A DNA stretch of 64,000 nucleotides from the NCBI RefSeq assembly GCF_009789535.1, contig NZ_WSUT01000005.1, positions 496,001 to 560,000 of the forward strand, written 5' to 3'. A program made the position numbers and the translations under genes. This document shows, piece after piece, positions 60,711 through 64,000 of this stretch (position 1 is its first letter; every line of letters starts with the position of its first letter). Under the pieces are notes generated by a model. It was not told the origin of the DNA, made no database searches, and was given only the letters and a program-made list of their open reading frames with translations. The DNA is from Sphingomonas carotinifaciens (GTDB lineage: Bacteria; Pseudomonadota; Alphaproteobacteria; Sphingomonadales; Sphingomonadaceae).

Positions 60711-62416
60711 CAGTTCGCTTCCGCCTTGATCATGTCGCGCACCGCCAGCGCCGCGCGCGCCGGGTTGTCACGGGTGAAGCCGCGCACCGCGCCGATACGC
60801 TCGTCGAAATTGCGCGTCGCCTCGATCTGCTCCAGCGTCACGGGCGGCTGCACCGCGATGCCGTCCGGCCCGGTCACGGCGGCGGCATCCTCGCCCTCCG
60901 CCTCGCCCGCCGCGCCCATCGGCAGCGCCTTGGTCTCGTCTTCCTTCTTCTTGGTCATGCTCTTCACCAGCGGGCGGACGCCCAGCAGCAGCACGAGCAG
61001 CGCGATCACGATCGCGGTGCCGTTGCGCGCCAGCACCGGCAGCCAGGCATTGTCGTACCAGGCCGGGCCGTCGGTCGCGGCGCCCGTATCGGCGAACTTG
61101 CGGCTGATCACGGTGACGTTGTCGTTGCGCCCCTGGTCGAAGCCGACCGCGCTCTTCACCAAGTCGCTGATCTGGTTGATCTCCATCGCGGTGCGCCGTC
61201 CGGTGGCGGGATCGCGCAGCAGCACCGCCACGGTCAGCCGCTTGATCGAGCCCGGTGCGGCACGCGTCACCGACACTTCCTTGCCCAGGTCATAGGCGCG
61301 CTGGAAGGTATCGGACTGCTTGGCGGCATTGGGGGCCGCGCCACCCGCCACCGGCTGGTTCTCCGGCGTGCCGGGGGTGCCCGGCGCGGGGTTGGGCGGT
61401 ACCTGCAAGGTGCTGGCCGGCGGCGGCGTGTTGGACAGCGCACCGGGAATACCCCCCGGCGGCGTTGCATTCGCCAGATTGCCCGTCCAATTGCCCGTCT
61501 CGGCCCGCAGGGTGCCCTGCTTGTCATAGGATTCGCGCGTCGCGCTGGTCTCGTCCAGATTGACCTCGGCCTGCACCTCGGTGGTGAAGTTGCCGCTGCC
61601 GACCAGCGGGGTCAGCAGCTGGATGAGCTGGGTGCGATACTTGTCCTCCAGCCGGCGCTGGAACTCGATGCGGCGATCGTCGCCATTGCCGGCGGCCGCG
61701 CCGTCCTTGGTCAGCAGCCCGCCCATCTGGTCGACGATCGTCACGCCCGACGGCTTCATGCCCGGCACCGACGAGGCGACGAGGTTGACGATCGACTGCA
61801 CCTGCGCGTCGGACAGCGACCGCCCGGCGTTCAGCTTCAGGATCACCGACGCCGACGGCGCCGCGCTGTCGCGCACGAACACCGACGCCTCGGGCATGGC
61901 GAGGTGCACCCGCGCCTCGGCGACCGCGTCGATCTCCTGGATCGATCGCGCCAGTTCGCTCTCGCGCGCCTGGCGCAGGCGCTCGCCCTCCACCGCGCGG
62001 CTGACGCCCATCGGCAATTGGTCCAGGATCGCGTAGCCGCCCGGTGCTTCCTTGGGCAGGCCCTGACCCGCCAGCAGCATCCGCGCCTTGGAATAATCCT
62101 CCTCGCTCACCGTCAGCGCGCCGGTCGCATCGTCGATGCGGCTGGCGATGTTGCCGGTGGACAGCGCGGTGGTTACCGCCTGCTTGTCCGCGTCCGACAA
62201 ATTGCTGAACAGCGTCTTTTGCGGCGGGGTGGACAGGCTCATCCAGGCGAGTGCCGCCGCCGCGATCAGGCCGATCAGCAGCGCCATCGGCGCGGAACGG
62301 CGCACGGCGGGCTGCGCCAGCACGCCCTTGATCTGGCGCAGCGGGTTCGCGAAGCGTTCGGGGAGTTGCGGGCCGCCCGGCGTGGCGGGGTTGGCGGGTG
62401 TCAGCGCTGTGCTCAT
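60710..62416 (-). CDS. fliF: Flagellar MS-ring protein FliF
   Basis: The 568-residue protein has two membrane helices ('APMALLIGLIAAAALAWMSL' and 'NGTAIVIALLVLLLGVRPLV') with ring-building domains between: 'TLFSNLSDADKQAVTTALST', 'LDQLPMGVSRAVEGERLRQA' and 'ELARSIQEIDAVAEARVHLA'. The C-terminal tail ('FDERIGAVRGFTRDNPARAA', 'LAVRDMIKAE') binds FliG. It is one base from fliE. Confidence 0.97.
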   Translation of the reverse strand: MSTALTPANPATPGGPQLPERFANPLRQIKGVLAQPAVRRSAPMALLIGLIAAAALAWMSLSTPPQKTLFSNLSDADKQAVTTALSTGNIASRIDDATGALTVSEEDYSKARMLLAGQGLPKEAPGGYAILDQLPMGVSRAVEGERLRQARESELARSIQEIDAVAEARVHLAMPEASVFVRDSAAPSASVILKLNAGRSLSDAQVQSIVNLVASSVPGMKPSGVTIVDQMGGLLTKDGAAAGNGDDRRIEFQRRLEDKYRTQLIQLLTPLVGSGNFTTEVQAEVNLDETSATRESYDKQGTLRAETGNWTGNLANATPPGGIPGALSNTPPPASTLQVPPNPAPGTPGTPENQPVAGGAAPNAAKQSDTFQRAYDLGKEVSVTRAAPGSIKRLTVAVLLRDPATGRRTAMEINQISDLVKSAVGFDQGRNDNVTVISRKFADTGAATDGPAWYDNAWLPVLARNGTAIVIALLVLLLGVRPLVKSMTKKKEDETKALPMGAAGEAEGEDAAAVTGPDGIAVQPPVTLEQIEATRNFDERIGAVRGFTRDNPARAALAVRDMIKAEAN

Positions 62417-62417
62417 G

Positions 62418-62788
62418 TTACACCGGCATGCTCATGATGTCCTTGTAGGCGGACAAAAGTTTATTTCTCACTTGCAGCGTCGCCTCGAACCCGACCGAGG
62501 CCTGCTGGCGCGCCAGCATCACCTTGGCGATGTCCATGGTTTCGCCGCGCTCATAGCTTTCGGACAGCTTGGCGGCCTGTTGCTGGCTGTCGTTGACGCT
62601 TTTGACCGCCTCGTTCAGCGTGTCGGCAAAGCTTGCCGGCTGTGCGCTGGCCGCCGCGGCTGCACCCTCGGCGGCCTGTGCGCCACCGGTCTGTGCCGCG
62701 GCCTTCAGCGCCTGGTTGCGCTCCAGGATCTGCGCGCGCAGCGCCATCACCCGGTCGACGCCCATGGCGCCGTTGACGCCCCCGATAC

Positions 62789-62792
<4 letters not shown>
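62418..62792 (-). CDS. fliE: Flagellar hook-basal body protein FliE
   Basis: The 124-residue protein has the C-terminal FliE pattern 'SFADTLNEAVKSVNDSQQQA', 'DIAKVMLARQQASVGFEATL' and 'QVRNKLLSAYKDIMSMPV'. It joins the MS-ring and rod. The ATG overlaps the end of the sigma-54 activator gene by four bases, so the whole set downstream to fliP may be one operon led by that regulator. Confidence 0.95.
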
Positions 62793-63991
<1,199 letters not shown>

Positions 63992-64000
63992 GCCCTGCGC

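Noticed and set aside
57276-61295. Very long open frame on the plus strand (over 1300 codons)
   Set aside because: It runs antisense through fliJ, fliI, fliH, fliG and part of fliF, is Arg/His/Pro-rich, and reflects the high-GC third-position pattern of the real genes.

Overview
The window is high-GC DNA from an alphaproteobacterium, most likely Sphingomonas or a close relative in the Sphingomonadaceae. This is inferred from the gene order rnd-lptC-lptA-lptB-rpoN, a cysteine-free MucR regulator, phaB, a phytase-like esterase, a molybdopterin hydroxylase of the isoquinoline oxidoreductase type, and flagellar gene order. No rRNA, tRNA, insertion sequence, prophage or CRISPR array was seen.

Left part (1-28.8 kb) is mostly housekeeping. 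It holds xseA (cut by the window edge) divergent from purD, a von Willebrand A protein, a helix-hairpin-helix membrane protein, a cyclophilin, a CBS/CorC membrane protein, an OmpA lipoprotein, tadA, rpmB, a phytase-like protein and phaB. A leftward set follows: CoA ligase, hydroxylase large subunit and hemH. Then come lgt, a MidA-type methyltransferase and a GNAT enzyme, then pgeF and a PLP transsulfuration enzyme. The leftward LPS-transport/sigma-54 set rnd-lptCAB-rpoN follows, then a two-domain cold-shock protein, small proteins and mucR.

Right part (28.9-64 kb) is a large flagellar locus. motB-motA run leftward. flgBCDEFGHIJKL form one leftward operon with a very good sigma-54 promoter in front of flgB. 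Running rightward are a second, reduced MotA/MotB-like pair with flgA (sigma-54 promoter), flgM-flgN, and a lytic transglycosylase with flhA and fliA (third sigma-54 promoter). fliA and fliP are separated by a cassette of lipid-linked-sugar genes (GT-C-like protein, GtrA, methyltransferase, GT2) and an M48 protease. A sigma-54 activator then leads fliEFGHIJKLMNOP leftward. fliQ, fliR, flhB and flagellin genes are not in the window.

The regulatory logic is nearly self-contained: RpoN, a sigma-54 activator, three recognisable -24/-12 promoters, sigma-28 (FliA) and its anti-sigma FlgM are all present. Intergenic spaces carry at least five copies of a modular palindromic repeat (about 95-210 bp), two of them with an 18-bp perfect hairpin. 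The least ordinary items are the reduced second stator pair (MotA-like protein without its first membrane helix, MotB-like protein with a degraded peptidoglycan-binding domain), the glycosylation-type cassette inside the flagellar locus, and FlgH without a visible lipobox.
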